A stretch of 64,000 nucleotides of DNA from Longispora albida DSM 44784 (GCF_000379825.1 NZ_KB903835.1:62599-126598), one strand, 5' to 3'. Positions 8,644 to 17,615 are shown, counted from the stretch's first letter. The notes: generated by a model from the sequence alone, not told the origin. Translations and numbers: made by a program.

Positions 8644-9243
8644 ATGGACATCCCACCCGAATCGTTCGGCAGCGACGTCCGTCGCTGCGCGATGATCATC
8701 GACGAGTTCGATCTGGAGGTCGCCGCCTGCGTCACTGTCGTCTGCCACCCAGACATCATCGCCGTCGCCCTGGCCTACAACGCCAACCCGGCCGACGCGC
8801 CGTGCATCGACGACCCGGCCCGAACCGAGGATTACATGGCCGACGGCGTGCCGTTCGGCACCGTGCTCGCCGGCCGTATCGGGCAGGCCACGGTGCTCGT
8901 GGAGCCCAACGGCTTCGGCGGCACTGTACCCGGCGCACTACAGGCGATGTCACGGCTCGGCCGCACCGCGAGCGTGTTCTGGAACGTCAACGCCGTGTCC
9001 AAGCTGAGCCTCGCCGAAGACGGAGTGCTGCTCAGTGGCTTCGAGCTGCTGGGCCCCGAGATGCGCTGGGGCGAGCAACCGCAGGCGTGGGGCCGCTACC
9101 TGGACGGGCTCACCCTCGGCATCGACGGCAGCCCGTACCTGTGCCCCACCGGGCTGGTCGCCGTCGAACGCGCGAGCAGCACCCGGCTGTCCGCGGCGTG
9201 GTTTCGCCGCCCCGACAACCTGGTCATGCCCGTGACCTACTGA
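8644..9243 (+). CDS. DUF6461-like protein
   Basis: This 199-aa protein has the features I associate with actinobacterial DUF6461: CVTVVCHPD near the N-terminus, then VLVEPNGFGG in the middle, an SVFWNVNAV segment, and a C-terminal LTGL-like region (CPTGLVAVERAS). DUF6461 proteins are common accessory proteins of unknown function. ATG 8644 was chosen because AGGA lies 8 bases upstream; the frame is open to ATG 8605. No signal peptide or TM segment is present. Confidence 0.6.
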   Translation: MDIPPESFGSDVRRCAMIIDEFDLEVAACVTVVCHPDIIAVALAYNANPADAPCIDDPARTEDYMADGVPFGTVLAGRIGQATVLVEPNGFGGTVPGALQAMSRLGRTASVFWNVNAVSKLSLAEDGVLLSGFELLGPEMRWGEQPQAWGRYLDGLTLGIDGSPYLCPTGLVAVERASSTRLSAAWFRRPDNLVMPVTY

Positions 9244-9453
9244 CCCATGCGGACCCAGTGCCTGGGCCGGAACGACGATGCCGGTGGGCTCGCGGGAGCC
9301 GCTGGCTGCGGTGGAGCGGCACAAGGGCCGGGGGCGGGACAGTCGTGCGTCGTCCCGAACCCGTACAGATGGGAACGCAGTATCGCCAACACCGTCGCCG
9401 TCACGCAGTATGGCTGGGAGACCCAGTTCCTGATCACACCCTAGGGGAAGCCC

Positions 9454-10146
9454 ATGACCGATGATCAACCTCAAGCTGTTCGTCCCAGCGAGGCGCCTCT
9501 GATCAGTGCGGGGACAGGTCCGGGCCGAACTGAGCACGCTGACCCGGCCAGTGCGGTGCGGCGGGCGATCGACTCCTTTCACCGCGAACGCCAGAGCAGC
9601 GCCCGATTCGGCCGGACCGCCGTCACCGGACACCACGAGACGGTCGAGATCTGCGTCACCCGCACCGGCCAGAACGTGGTGATCCTCGGCGATGGCCCCC
9701 TCGCGGACGAGCTGCGGGCGTGCTTTCCCGTACAGGGCTGGCAGATCGCATCACTGCCAGTGCCGGGTACCGCGCTTCGCGACGTCGCAGGCCAGCTCGA
9801 CTCCCGGGTGTACAACGCAGTAGCGCGGAGTGGTTACCGCACCTTGGAGGAAGTCGCGGCAGTCTGCGACGGCGCGCTCCTGGACATCCGCGGTTTCGGC
9901 TCAAAGTCCGTGGACAACCTTCGCGGCGTGGTCGCCGCCCAGCTCGCCAAGCCCGGCACCGCGCTGATCGACGACCGGCCCGTCACGTTCACCGGGCCGC
10001 AGGTGCGGGAGCTGGCGAGCCTGCTCGGCAACCTCATCGACATCACCACCGCGCGCGGCAGCGACGCCATCGCCCGGCGGGCATCCGACATGCTCGCAGC
10101 TTTGCGCCCCGGCACCGACACGAGCCCCGGCAGCGAGGCCGGCTGA
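9454..10146 (+). CDS. Protein with RNA polymerase alpha-CTD-like helix-hairpin-helix domain
   Basis: This 230-aa protein starts at ATG 9454 behind AGGGGA. Residues about 110-160 read LDSRVYNAVARSGYRTLEE followed by LLDIRGFGSKSVDNLR, a close match in layout to the C-terminal domain of RNA polymerase alpha (two HhH motifs, with G-x-K-S at the second hairpin). The N-terminal part and the helical C-terminus are not recognised. It is not an alpha subunit, because the dimerisation domain is absent. A DNA-binding adaptor or regulator is possible. It stands alone between DUF6461 and a GFA gene on the opposite strand. Confidence 0.6.
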   Translation: MTDDQPQAVRPSEAPLISAGTGPGRTEHADPASAVRRAIDSFHRERQSSARFGRTAVTGHHETVEICVTRTGQNVVILGDGPLADELRACFPVQGWQIASLPVPGTALRDVAGQLDSRVYNAVARSGYRTLEEVAAVCDGALLDIRGFGSKSVDNLRGVVAAQLAKPGTALIDDRPVTFTGPQVRELASLLGNLIDITTARGSDAIARRASDMLAALRPGTDTSPGSEAG

Positions 10147-10254
10147 CGGGTCGTCGAAACCCCTCGGAGCCCGCCGCGACTTGCTGCGGAGCAGCATTGA
10201 ACCGTGCTGGGTGCGCATGCCAGCCAGCGCGCGCCGGACCCGGCGGGATCCCCA

Positions 10255-10677
10255 TTAGCTGTCGGCGTGCTGGCTATCGGGTACCGCAGGGAGCCAGGGC
10301 ACCGCGTTGCTGCGGAACGACTGGTTGACCGGCGTGAGGCGCGGGTCGCTGGCATCGTCAAGGGCCGGGATGTTGATGCCGATCCAGGCATTCCCATAGT
10401 CCCAGGCAGCGACCGAGCTCCCGCAGGTCCGGCAGAACCCGCGCCGGGTCTTCGCCTCGAAGGTGTCAAACCACGACGGCTCGCCATCCTCACCCGTCCA
10501 GACGAGGCTCGCGAGAGGAAACGACACCCAGGTCTGCAGCGGCCCGCCAGCACGCCGCTGGCAGTGCCCGCAGCTGCAGGCGTGCGGGTAGTCGGCTTCG
10601 CCGCTGACCGTGAACCGGATCCTCCCGCACAGGCAGCCGCCCGCGCGCAACCCGGCGGTTGTGGTGCTGCCAGACAT
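10255..10677 (-). CDS. GFA family (CENP-V/Gfa-like) zinc protein
   Basis: This 140-aa protein carries the complete set of GFA zinc ligands: GGCLCGRIRF near 14-23, CSCGHCQRR near 34-42 and FCRTCGSS near 81-88. Members were named after glutathione-dependent formaldehyde activation, but most have no proven substrate. The length is typical. The ATG start at 10677 has GGAGA upstream. It is separate from its neighbours. Confidence 0.85.
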   Translation of the reverse strand: MSGSTTTAGLRAGGCLCGRIRFTVSGEADYPHACSCGHCQRRAGGPLQTWVSFPLASLVWTGEDGEPSWFDTFEAKTRRGFCRTCGSSVAAWDYGNAWIGINIPALDDASDPRLTPVNQSFRSNAVPWLPAVPDSQHADS

Positions 10678-10728
10678 CAGCTCAGTCTCCGCTCGCTCTG
10701 GTACGGGAAAGGTGCTGCTCGGGCACGT

Positions 10729-11034
10729 CTACGCCGGGGCGGTGACGTCGAGCCGCCGCCAGCGGCCCCGGGCTGCCTTGCGGATCTGCGCGGCCAGGGC
10801 GAACGCGTTGGGCTCGCTCAGCAGCTCCTGCAGCTTCGACCGCTCGTGCGTGCGGATCTCCACCTCGCATGACCCCGAGGACGGATTACGGCGGACGAAG
10901 ACGATCATCTCGTCGAAGCCGGTTGCGTCGTTGTGCCAAGCCGCGAGTTCTTCCACCACGGCATCCTCGAACACCTGGCCGAAAACAGCAAACCGGCGCG
11001 CCGGGCCCCTGCCGTCCGGCTCGGCCGTGACCAC
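10729..11034 (-). CDS. Hypothetical protein, start uncertain
   Basis: This 101-aa frame from GTG 11034 shows a regular alpha/beta pattern (RFAVFGQVFEDAVVEELAAW, then EMIVFVRRN and EVEIRTHER) and a basic C-terminus. No family is recognised. The same frame continues upstream, and another frame begins plausibly at ATG about 11079 (MPAYIDAIEIL), so a frameshift or a different start is possible. It is divergent from the methyltransferase pseudogene. Confidence 0.4.
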   Translation of the reverse strand: MVTAEPDGRGPARRFAVFGQVFEDAVVEELAAWHNDATGFDEMIVFVRRNPSSGSCEVEIRTHERSKLQELLSEPNAFALAAQIRKAARGRWRRLDVTAPA

Positions 11035-11093
11035 CCCGAGCGGCGCGGAGAATTTCGATTGCGTCGATATAGGCGGGCATTGACACTCTGCCC

Positions 11094-11569
11094 ATGCGTG
11101 ACTACCAATCCGACACCTACGGCGAGAAGATCGCCGGTGTCTTCGATGCCGGGATCCTGGCCGGCGGCCGGCTGTCCGAGGCCGCAGGCGACGTCGCAAC
11201 GCTGCCCGGGTGCTCGCCGACGGCGGGGCGCTGGTGATCGAGGGGTGGTTCGTCGCCGACCCGTCCCGCTTTGACCGGGGCCAGCGGCTGGAGGCCCGGG
11301 ACCTGTCGGCCGGCTGGATGCACCTCGACGCCAGCCGGCACGACCCCACCACCCAGCGCATCAGCGGCCAGCAGATCGTCATCACCGAAGCCGGCATCAC
11401 GCTGTACCCGTCGCACCTGCGGTACACACACCCGGCCGAACTCGACCTGATGGCCCAGCTCGCCGGCCTGGCCCCGGCCGGCCGATGGGGCGGCTGGGCG
11501 GGCGAGGCGTTCACCGCCGACAGCCGCGCCTACATCGCCTGCCACACCAAGCCTGCGAGCCGACCATGA
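11094..11569 (+). pseudogene. Class I SAM-dependent methyltransferase, internally deleted
   Basis: The ATG frame at 11094 gives a typical methyltransferase N-terminus (MRDYQSDTYGEKIAGVFDAG) but reaches a stop near 11235. In another frame, RNAARVLADGGALVIEGWF followed by DPSRFDRGQRLEARDL matches the C-terminal half of actinobacterial class I methyltransferases, ending at 11569. The SAM-binding core that should lie between (D-x-G-x-G and the acidic strand) is missing. An internal deletion with a frame change near 11180-11200 explains both halves. The downstream flavoprotein gene overlaps its stop (ATGA), so the pair was once coupled. Confidence 0.65.
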
Positions 11570-12090
11570 GCGCGCACGGCATCCGTCCGGTGGTGCGGGT
11601 GATCGCGTCCGCGGCGCCCCCGGTGCTGCACATCCAAACGCTGCTCGACCAGGTGCAGGCGGCCGGCTGGAGCCCGCACCTCATCGCCACCCCGACGGCG
11701 GCGACCTGGCTGCACGCCGACGGCGGGCCGGTCGTGTCGTGGGTGTCGCGGATGCCGATGCCCGGCGAGGACCTGGTCCTGTCCGACCCCGCCCTGGTCG
11801 TGGCGGCCCCGGCCACGTTCAACACGATCAACCGGTGGGCCGCCGGCGTGAACGACACCCTGGCCCTCGGACTGCTGAACGAGGCCCTGGGCGCGCGGCT
11901 GCCGATCGTGGCCGCCCCGCACGTCAACAGTGCCCTCGCCGGCCACCCCGCCTACCAGCGCAACCTGGCTCTGCTCCGTCAGGCGGGGGTGCGCATCGCC
12001 GGCGACGGCACGCCGTGCCCGGGCGGATGCCACGGCGCCGCGCACTGGACGGACGTCATCGCCTGCCTCCCGGAGCCGGGAGGCAGGTAG
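11566..12090 (+). CDS. Flavoprotein, phosphopantothenoylcysteine decarboxylase-like
   Basis: This 174-aa protein has the flavoprotein (PF02441) fold pattern. It shows a first strand (VRVIASAA), a helix in place of the glycine loop, then VVAAPATFNTINRWAAGVNDTLAL, the conserved PA-T-x-N-x-x-A-x-G-x-x-D segment that binds FMN phosphate and the 4'-phosphopantothenoyl-type substrate, and finally IVAAPHVNSALAGHPA. Members are FMN-dependent Cys decarboxylases of coenzyme A or lanthipeptide pathways, among other lyases. The substrate is unknown. ATG 11566 overlaps the stop of the methyltransferase remnant. Confidence 0.75.
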   Translation: MSAHGIRPVVRVIASAAPPVLHIQTLLDQVQAAGWSPHLIATPTAATWLHADGGPVVSWVSRMPMPGEDLVLSDPALVVAAPATFNTINRWAAGVNDTLALGLLNEALGARLPIVAAPHVNSALAGHPAYQRNLALLRQAGVRIAGDGTPCPGGCHGAAHWTDVIACLPEPGGR

Positions 12091-12098
12091 CCGCCCGG

Positions 12099-12989
12099 TC
12101 AGAGCAGATCCCGCAGCAGCCGGCTCGCCCGGGCGGCCTGTCCTACCAGCAGTGTCAGCCGGCGGGCCCGCTCGGGCGCGTGCTCAGGCAGGGCGGTGTG
12201 CAGGCGGATCTCGCGGGCGGTCAGCAGCGCCAGGTTGACAGCGAATGCCGCGGCGAGCTGTGACTGGTGGACCTCGGTGGCGATTGCCTCGCGCAGCGGC
12301 GGGCTGGCGGTTCCGGCGACCAGGTCCAGCAGCGCGAGGTCGTAGCCGGGCAGCAGCCAGTCGGCGTGCTCCCAGTCGACCAGCTGCACACCGGTGTCGG
12401 TGAGCAGGATATTGGTGGGCAGCACGTCGCCGTGCGCGAACACCGGCGCCGGGCAGCGCTCCAACAGGGCGGCGGCGGCCTGAGCGTCGGTGGCGCTGAG
12501 GTGTCCGAGGCCGTGCTCGCGGTCGATGGCCTCGCGGTCGCCGCCTGGCGGCGCCCAGCCCGGCCGCCAGGCAGCGACAGCCCTCATGGCCTTGAGGAGT
12601 CGGGTGGCCACGGCGGGGCCGGGGTCGTGGTCGAGGAACCGGTGCTCGCCGAGCCGGACGCCAGACAGCCGCGACACCACGGTCAGCGCGCCGGCGTGAT
12701 CGCACAGCAGGCGCGGCGCGGTCACCGCCGGGGGGTCAGCGGCGAAGCCCGCGTACACCCGCACCTCGTGCTCCCGCCGCGCACGCCAGTGCCCGTCACC
12801 GCTGGTGAGGAGTTTGACCACCACCGGCTGCCCGCGCAGGGCGCCGGCGGTGACGATCGCCTTGTCGGTGTGGTGCAGCACCTCGTCCCCGACCACCAGG
12901 CCGTCCACCTCACCGGCGAGAGCGCGGAGGCAGGCGAGAGCCTCGGCTCGGACCCTGCTCGGGTCGCAGGTGTCTGTCTGGGGTGTCAT
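12099..12989 (-). CDS. APH-fold phosphotransferase (1)
   Basis: This 296-aa protein has the aminoglycoside phosphotransferase/choline kinase fold. PVVVKLL is in the N-lobe (ATP-binding Lys), the catalytic loop is FAHGDVLPTNILL and the metal-binding segment is QLVDWEHADW. The substrate is not predictable; members phosphorylate sugars, antibiotics or small alcohols. ATG 12989 overlaps the stop of the GNAT-CofE gene (ATGA), making it the last gene of the long minus-strand run. Residues at the active site look intact. Confidence 0.85.
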   Translation of the reverse strand: MTPQTDTCDPSRVRAEALACLRALAGEVDGLVVGDEVLHHTDKAIVTAGALRGQPVVVKLLTSGDGHWRARREHEVRVYAGFAADPPAVTAPRLLCDHAGALTVVSRLSGVRLGEHRFLDHDPGPAVATRLLKAMRAVAAWRPGWAPPGGDREAIDREHGLGHLSATDAQAAAALLERCPAPVFAHGDVLPTNILLTDTGVQLVDWEHADWLLPGYDLALLDLVAGTASPPLREAIATEVHQSQLAAAFAVNLALLTAREIRLHTALPEHAPERARRLTLLVGQAARASRLLRDLL

Positions 12990-14431
12990 CGGTCGTGGGC
13001 GAGGTCGGCGTCGACGTCCGGTCGCGGGGGGCCGACGATGAGGCGCTGGATGGTCGCGTTCTCGTCGATCGTGTAGGACGCGCCGCGGATGACGACCACG
13101 CCGAGGCCCGCGTCGGTCTGCCCCATGATGATCGACGCCGTGGAGGCCAGCTCGTCGACCCGGTTCATGACCGGCCGGGCCGGGTTGCCGTACAGGTCGC
13201 GCTCGCCGTCGGGTTCCTCCAGGTGACGGATGCCAGCGAGGCCGATCGCCGCGCCGTAGGCGCCGTCACGGTGGTCCAGCCCCAGGCTGTCGGAGATGAT
13301 CACCGCCACCCGCACCCCGAGCCGGTCCCGCAGCCCGTCACGGATCCGCCGCGCCGAGGCGTCCGGGTCGACCGGCAGCAAAACCGCCCGCCCCTCACCC
13401 CGAGGGCCGGCGTTGGAGGCGTCGACACCCGACCCGGTGCCCTTGATCCCCCGCCGGTCGACGGTGACGACGTGACGGCCCTTCACCTCCAGCACCGCGG
13501 CGGCCTCGTCCAAATACAGCTGGCAGATCCGCGGATCACGACCAGTGCGCTCGGCCAGCCGACGCGCTCGTTCGCTCGGCGCCACGTCGGCCAGGAGCAC
13601 CACCCGCCCCTCCGCTTTCGACACCAATTTCTGGGCCACCACCAGTACTTCGTCGCCGGTCAGGGTGTGACCTTCGTCCAGGAGCGCGCGTTCGATGATC
13701 TCGGCCAGGTCGTCGCCTTCCTCAATGAGGCCGATCCCGCGCACACCTCGAGCGGTCAGGTCCCAGCTCGTCACGTCTGCGCCTTCCCCGGTCATGAAGT
13801 CCGGCCGTTCAGCTGGGAACACCGTTGTTCTGCCTGTCGGGGACCTGCGGCAGCCAGGGCACAGCACTGGTGCGGCAGGACTGGGCTGGCGTTCAGCGGC
13901 GAGGATGGCGTAGCTCAGCGAGTCCCGCCACTGGCCGCGCACGAACATGTGGTCGCGGATGCGGCCTTCGTACCGCAGTCCAGCCTTCTCCAACACTCGC
14001 CTGGACCCTTGGTTGTCTGGGTGGCAGACCGCTTCGATGCGGTGCAGAGCGAGCGTGTCGAACCCGAACGCGACCAGCAGGCCAGCGACCTCGGTTCCCA
14101 GGCCCTGACCCCACCGGTCGGGCGCCAGCGCGTAGCCGAACTCGCCGCGCCGGTGCACGGTGCTGGTGACCGCCAGCCGCACCACCCCGACCAGCAGTTC
14201 GTCGTGCTCGACGGCCAGATTGAATACCAGGCGCGGCGTCGCCGCGGTCTCAGCCAGCCACAATGCCAGCGTCTGTTCGGTGACTGTGATGTCGGCGTGG
14301 GCGTCCCAGTGCGTGTGACGGGTGACTGCCGGGTCGCGGGCATATGAGTAGATCCCGGCCGCGTCGCCGGGACGCAGTTCGCGCAGCACCACCCGGGCGC
14401 CTTGGATACAGATGCCGGCACTGTAAGTCAT
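12986..14431 (-). CDS. GNAT acetyltransferase - CofE-like (F420-0:glutamate ligase) fusion
   Basis: This 481-aa protein has residues about 10-175 as a RimJ/RimL-type GNAT (REL near the start, GYALAPDRWGQGLGTEV acetyl-CoA loop, NQGSRRVLEKAGLRYEG). From about residue 222 it is a CofE/FbiB-type ligase: LTARGVRGIG, GDEVLVVAQKLVSKAEGR, RISDS-like VAVIISDSLG and GASYTIDENATIQ. CofE adds glutamate to coenzyme F420-0. An ATG at 13795 begins the ligase half exactly, so separate translation is possible, though no ribosome site is seen there. ATG 14431 was chosen because GGGAG lies 6 bases upstream. No other F420 gene lies in the window, so the ligase may act on a different phospho-substrate. Confidence 0.7.
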   Translation of the reverse strand: MTYSAGICIQGARVVLRELRPGDAAGIYSYARDPAVTRHTHWDAHADITVTEQTLALWLAETAATPRLVFNLAVEHDELLVGVVRLAVTSTVHRRGEFGYALAPDRWGQGLGTEVAGLLVAFGFDTLALHRIEAVCHPDNQGSRRVLEKAGLRYEGRIRDHMFVRGQWRDSLSYAILAAERQPSPAAPVLCPGCRRSPTGRTTVFPAERPDFMTGEGADVTSWDLTARGVRGIGLIEEGDDLAEIIERALLDEGHTLTGDEVLVVAQKLVSKAEGRVVLLADVAPSERARRLAERTGRDPRICQLYLDEAAAVLEVKGRHVVTVDRRGIKGTGSGVDASNAGPRGEGRAVLLPVDPDASARRIRDGLRDRLGVRVAVIISDSLGLDHRDGAYGAAIGLAGIRHLEEPDGERDLYGNPARPVMNRVDELASTASIIMGQTDAGLGVVVIRGASYTIDENATIQRLIVGPPRPDVDADLAHDR

Positions 14432-14564
14432 GAGTCTCCCAATGTGATGCCGCACGCTGCTGCTAGCCAGAAGCCTGGGCGAAGATCGAAGTCGAGGTGA
14501 TGGCTGCGTCCTTCATGGAGGACGCCGATCGTGTGCACGCCCCGCCCACTCCGGCATATCTGGC

Positions 14565-15563
14565 CTACTCCGGTCGTGAGGTGACCAGCTGTGTGAGGAC
14601 GGCGGCCATCTCGACGTAGGACTGCGACACCTCGTCGGCCGCGCTGCGCCGATGGCGCTCCAGCCGCAAAGCTGCAAGATGCCGCGCCTCGTACACCGCC
14701 GCCCGCCAGCGACCGGCCGGCGTGATGTCGGGAGGGCCGTAGGCGGTCCAGAACGCCTCCCGTCCGGGACGGGCCTGGGCCATGCGGATGGGCCAGTCAG
14801 CAGCCGGGTCGCCCCACAGCGCCCGGTCAGCGTCGAGCACCCCCGTGATCACGGGGCTGGGCGCGTCGCGGGCGAGCAGGATGTTGGTGGTCCACAGGTC
14901 TCCGTGCAGGAGCCTCGGTTCGGTGATCTCATCGAGTACCGCCGTGTCGGCACTCACGAGGTCGATCACCTCCCACAGGTCGGCGGAGTCCAGGCCGAGG
15001 TCGTCGACGTCGGCGGCGAGGTCGGCGAACATGGCGACGACCGCTTCGCTCCACGTCGTGTGCCCGGGCCCGGCGATCGGCCCGAAGTGGGGGCCGCGCA
15101 CGTCGTGCACGCGGCGGGTGATCGCGCCGAGCTGGGCGAACAGCGGTCCCCAGTCCGCGTGGTCGTAGCCGCGCAGGGCCTTGGGCGCGGGCACGCCGGG
15201 CAGCAGGTTCTGGAACATGTGGTCCCGGTTGATCAGGGAGCCGGTGAAGTCTGCCCCCAGCACGCGCGGGACCAGCGGTCCGAGGGACGCGAGGTAGGGC
15301 AGCGTCGCGTACTCGGTGCGCATCAGCTGCCGTTCGCTGCGCCGCTGCCGTGGGGGTTCCGGCGCGACACGCAAGATCACGGGCGCGGCGTGCCCGTCGA
15401 GCGTGACGCAATAGGTCGAGTTGTACATCCCGCCATCCAGCTCCACCGCGGACGTCACGACCGTGTCCACGCCGAATGTCTGTCGGCACATAGCCTCGAT
15501 CGTCTCGGCGGCGAGGGGCCTCTGGAAGTCGTCGTGCTTACGGGGGACGGAGCGCAGGTCCAC
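14565..15563 (-). CDS. APH-fold phosphotransferase (2)
   Basis: This 332-aa APH/fructosamine-kinase-like enzyme has an N-lobe YCVTLDGHAAPVILRV, a catalytic loop LLHGDLWTTNILL and a metal-binding segment GVLDADRALWGDP. The motifs are intact and the length is usual. The GTG start has GGAGA upstream. It is separated from the LOG-type gene by 115 bases and from the GNAT-CofE gene by about 130, the two loosest gaps of the minus-strand run. A promoter of its own is possible but none is evident. Confidence 0.85.
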   Translation of the reverse strand: MDLRSVPRKHDDFQRPLAAETIEAMCRQTFGVDTVVTSAVELDGGMYNSTYCVTLDGHAAPVILRVAPEPPRQRRSERQLMRTEYATLPYLASLGPLVPRVLGADFTGSLINRDHMFQNLLPGVPAPKALRGYDHADWGPLFAQLGAITRRVHDVRGPHFGPIAGPGHTTWSEAVVAMFADLAADVDDLGLDSADLWEVIDLVSADTAVLDEITEPRLLHGDLWTTNILLARDAPSPVITGVLDADRALWGDPAADWPIRMAQARPGREAFWTAYGPPDITPAGRWRAAVYEARHLAALRLERHRRSAADEVSQSYVEMAAVLTQLVTSRPE

Positions 15564-15677
15564 TGGTCTCCTTGGTGGGCTGCGGGCTTCGTTGGCTGTC
15601 TCTCCAACGGTGTTCGGGTTACTCGCGGTACTCGCGTGGGTGGGGCGCGCCTGGGAGCAGGGTCCCGGCCGGTCGGC

Positions 15678-16190
15678 TCAAGGTGCTCTCTCCGGTATCG
15701 GAGGCTGGGCCGAGCTGGCCTCAGGGGTGAGAGAGAGTTCAACGGCCTGTTCGGGCGTGCGGGCGGTTAGGGTTCCGGGTATGGCCTCGCCGTTGGGGCC
15801 GTGGATGCTCCATCCTCCGATGCTGATCACAGGTATGCCGCCGCGCCGGTGTGCGAGGGCGAGTTCGGAGAGGGTGCCCCATGAGCCGCCGACGATGATG
15901 ACGGCGTCGGCGGACCAGACCAGGATGGCGTTGCGTGCTTCGCCCATGTTGGTGACGATAACGGCCGAGAGGTCGGGTGAGGCGTCTTCGCGACTGTCGC
16001 CGGGGCGGATGCCGATCACGAGACCGTTGCGGGATCGAACCCCTGCTGCGACCGCGGCCATGACTCCGGTGCCGCCGCCGCAGAGGACCGTCGCGCCGGC
16101 GTCAGCGAGGAGTTCTCCGATTCGGTGGGCGTTGGTGGTGTCTTCTGGCGTGCAGTCGCGTGGCCCGCAAACGGCGATCTGGGTGGTCAT
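15678..16190 (-). CDS. LOG/TIGR00725 family protein
   Basis: This 170-aa protein has a Rossmann-like fold: IAVCGPRDC, ATVLCGGGTGVMAAVAAGV, then GEARNAILVWSADAVIIVGGSWGTLSEL. These are the motifs of the TIGR00725/LOG branch of lysine-decarboxylase-like proteins. LOG enzymes release cytokinin bases from N6-modified AMP. Here the canonical PGGxGTxxE is GGSWGTLSEL. A nucleotide-monophosphate phosphoribohydrolase activity is plausible and fits the neighbours. ATG 16190 has GAGGA upstream. It starts 27 bases after the XRE-TPR gene. Confidence 0.75.
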   Translation of the reverse strand: MTTQIAVCGPRDCTPEDTTNAHRIGELLADAGATVLCGGGTGVMAAVAAGVRSRNGLVIGIRPGDSREDASPDLSAVIVTNMGEARNAILVWSADAVIIVGGSWGTLSELALAHRRGGIPVISIGGWSIHGPNGEAIPGTLTARTPEQAVELSLTPEASSAQPPIPERAP

Positions 16191-16217
16191 GGTCCTCGTT
16201 TCGTATGTGTCGCTTGC

Positions 16218-17615
16218 CTAGGTTGTGGGCAGGGAGTGCGCCGGATATGCGAGGAAGAGCGCGATCTCTTCATGAAGCGCGCCGAGGCTTCTGTCGCCGG
16301 TGAGGGCGGCCTCGAGTTTTCTCATGCGGCTGGTGATGGGTGTCGTCCTGTGTTCGGCAGGGAGGCGAAGCACGGGCCCCAGGGCATGCGTGACCCCATC
16401 GAGGTCTTCCAGCGCGAGGTGGGCCGCAGCAAGATCCTGTCGGGCGGCGGCGATGAGTTCTGGGCTGCTGGAGGTGGGCTCGACGGTGAGTAGCTCGATG
16501 GCCCGCTCGGCGTCAGCTACAGCTCGGCGCTGATGTTCACGGCCGCCCAGCGCGAGGTGTGCTTCGGCGGCGTAGTAGGACGCTTTCCCGGGTTCGAAGA
16601 ACCACACCCCGACCTCATCGGATCGGCGCTCAGCGCCGGGTTCGGTCGCGACGGCAGCCTCCGACAGCGCGCGCTCGACCGCGGTGGCATCGCCCATTGC
16701 GGCGTAGGCGCGGGCCTCCTGGCTAGCGAGGCGTCGCCGGCTGCTGGCGGTGCTGGCGTGCTGTCGGCCTGCGGCGGCGAGCGCGGCGGCGCGACGGGGG
16801 TCGCCATTCCAGTAGGCGATGTTCGCTTGGATCCAGCGGATATACACCTTGAGCAGGCTGTGGTCGGCGCGTTCGGCGCACAGCCATGCGGTGCGGGCGT
16901 GGGCGTCGGCTGGTCCGGGTTGGCCGAGGTCAGCGCAGGCGTGGGCTAGGAGGGCGGTGAACTGCCCGGCGAGGAGGTAGAGGTCTCGGGTGAATGCGGG
17001 GTCTGGGTGGGCGTCGAGGAGATCGAAGACGAAGCTGCGCATCTGAGCGATCGGCCGGAAGACGGCATAGGGTGGTTGGAGCAGGAATTGGTCGGCCCAG
17101 TGGTAGGCGTCGCCCGTCAACTGCTCCAGAAGTTCGGTGCTGATCGGGCGCCCGGCTCGGCGCACGAACTGCCCGGACTCGTCGGTGGCCATGGCGACCT
17201 CCTCGCTCAGTACCTCCGGATCCCATAGTCCGTGAGGTCCCGTGAAGCTCCCATTGTGCCCTGATAGGCCGCCTTCTGGGAGGCGCTGAAGCCCCGGGCC
17301 GTGCGAGGTCGGCGATGGTGGGATAGCCATCCATCGGTAGGCGCGTGCGGCTTCCTCGCGGCCGGCGGCTGAGGCGAGTTCTTCGATCGCGTCGAATGCC
17401 GCGGTCAGCGTGTGGCGCGTTTTGAGGACCAGATCGCATTTCTGCCAGAAGGCGCGTGTGCCGTCCTGGTGGCCGGTCTCGACGTTGGCGACCGTCGAGC
17501 GGGAGTAGCCGAGTTGAGCCGCGAGCTCATGCTGGGACAGGCCCATCGCCTTTCGGACCGCCGCGAGATTTTGGCCCAGTTCCTGGCGGGCGCGGGCGAT
17601 GTTCTCGGGTCTCAC
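16218..17615 (-). CDS. XRE-family regulator with TPR-like repeats
   Basis: This 465-aa protein has an N-terminal HTH of the Cro/cI type (residues about 9-60: LGQNLAAVRKAMGLSQHELAAQLGYSRSTVANVE, split here between helices 1-4), then about 350 residues of TPR-like helices (AHARTAWLCAERADHS, AAGRQHASTASSRRRLASQEARAYAAMGD). Such proteins are common regulators of actinobacterial accessory clusters. The GTG start overlaps the HAM1 stop (GTGA), so it sits inside the operon and may autoregulate it. It shares its architecture with the protein at 26489-27766. Confidence 0.85.
   Translation of the reverse strand: MRPENIARARQELGQNLAAVRKAMGLSQHELAAQLGYSRSTVANVETGHQDGTRAFWQKCDLVLKTRHTLTAAFDAIEELASAAGREEAARAYRWMAIPPSPTSHGPGLQRLPEGGLSGHNGSFTGPHGLWDPEVLSEEVAMATDESGQFVRRAGRPISTELLEQLTGDAYHWADQFLLQPPYAVFRPIAQMRSFVFDLLDAHPDPAFTRDLYLLAGQFTALLAHACADLGQPGPADAHARTAWLCAERADHSLLKVYIRWIQANIAYWNGDPRRAAALAAAGRQHASTASSRRRLASQEARAYAAMGDATAVERALSEAAVATEPGAERRSDEVGVWFFEPGKASYYAAEAHLALGGREHQRRAVADAERAIELLTVEPTSSSPELIAAARQDLAAAHLALEDLDGVTHALGPVLRLPAEHRTTPITSRMRKLEAALTGDRSLGALHEEIALFLAYPAHSLPTT

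Noticed and set aside
9247-9444. 65-aa plus-strand frame between DUF6461 and the alpha-CTD-like gene
   Set aside because: It has no ribosome site and a low-complexity start, and an opposite frame of equal length exists. There is no support for either.
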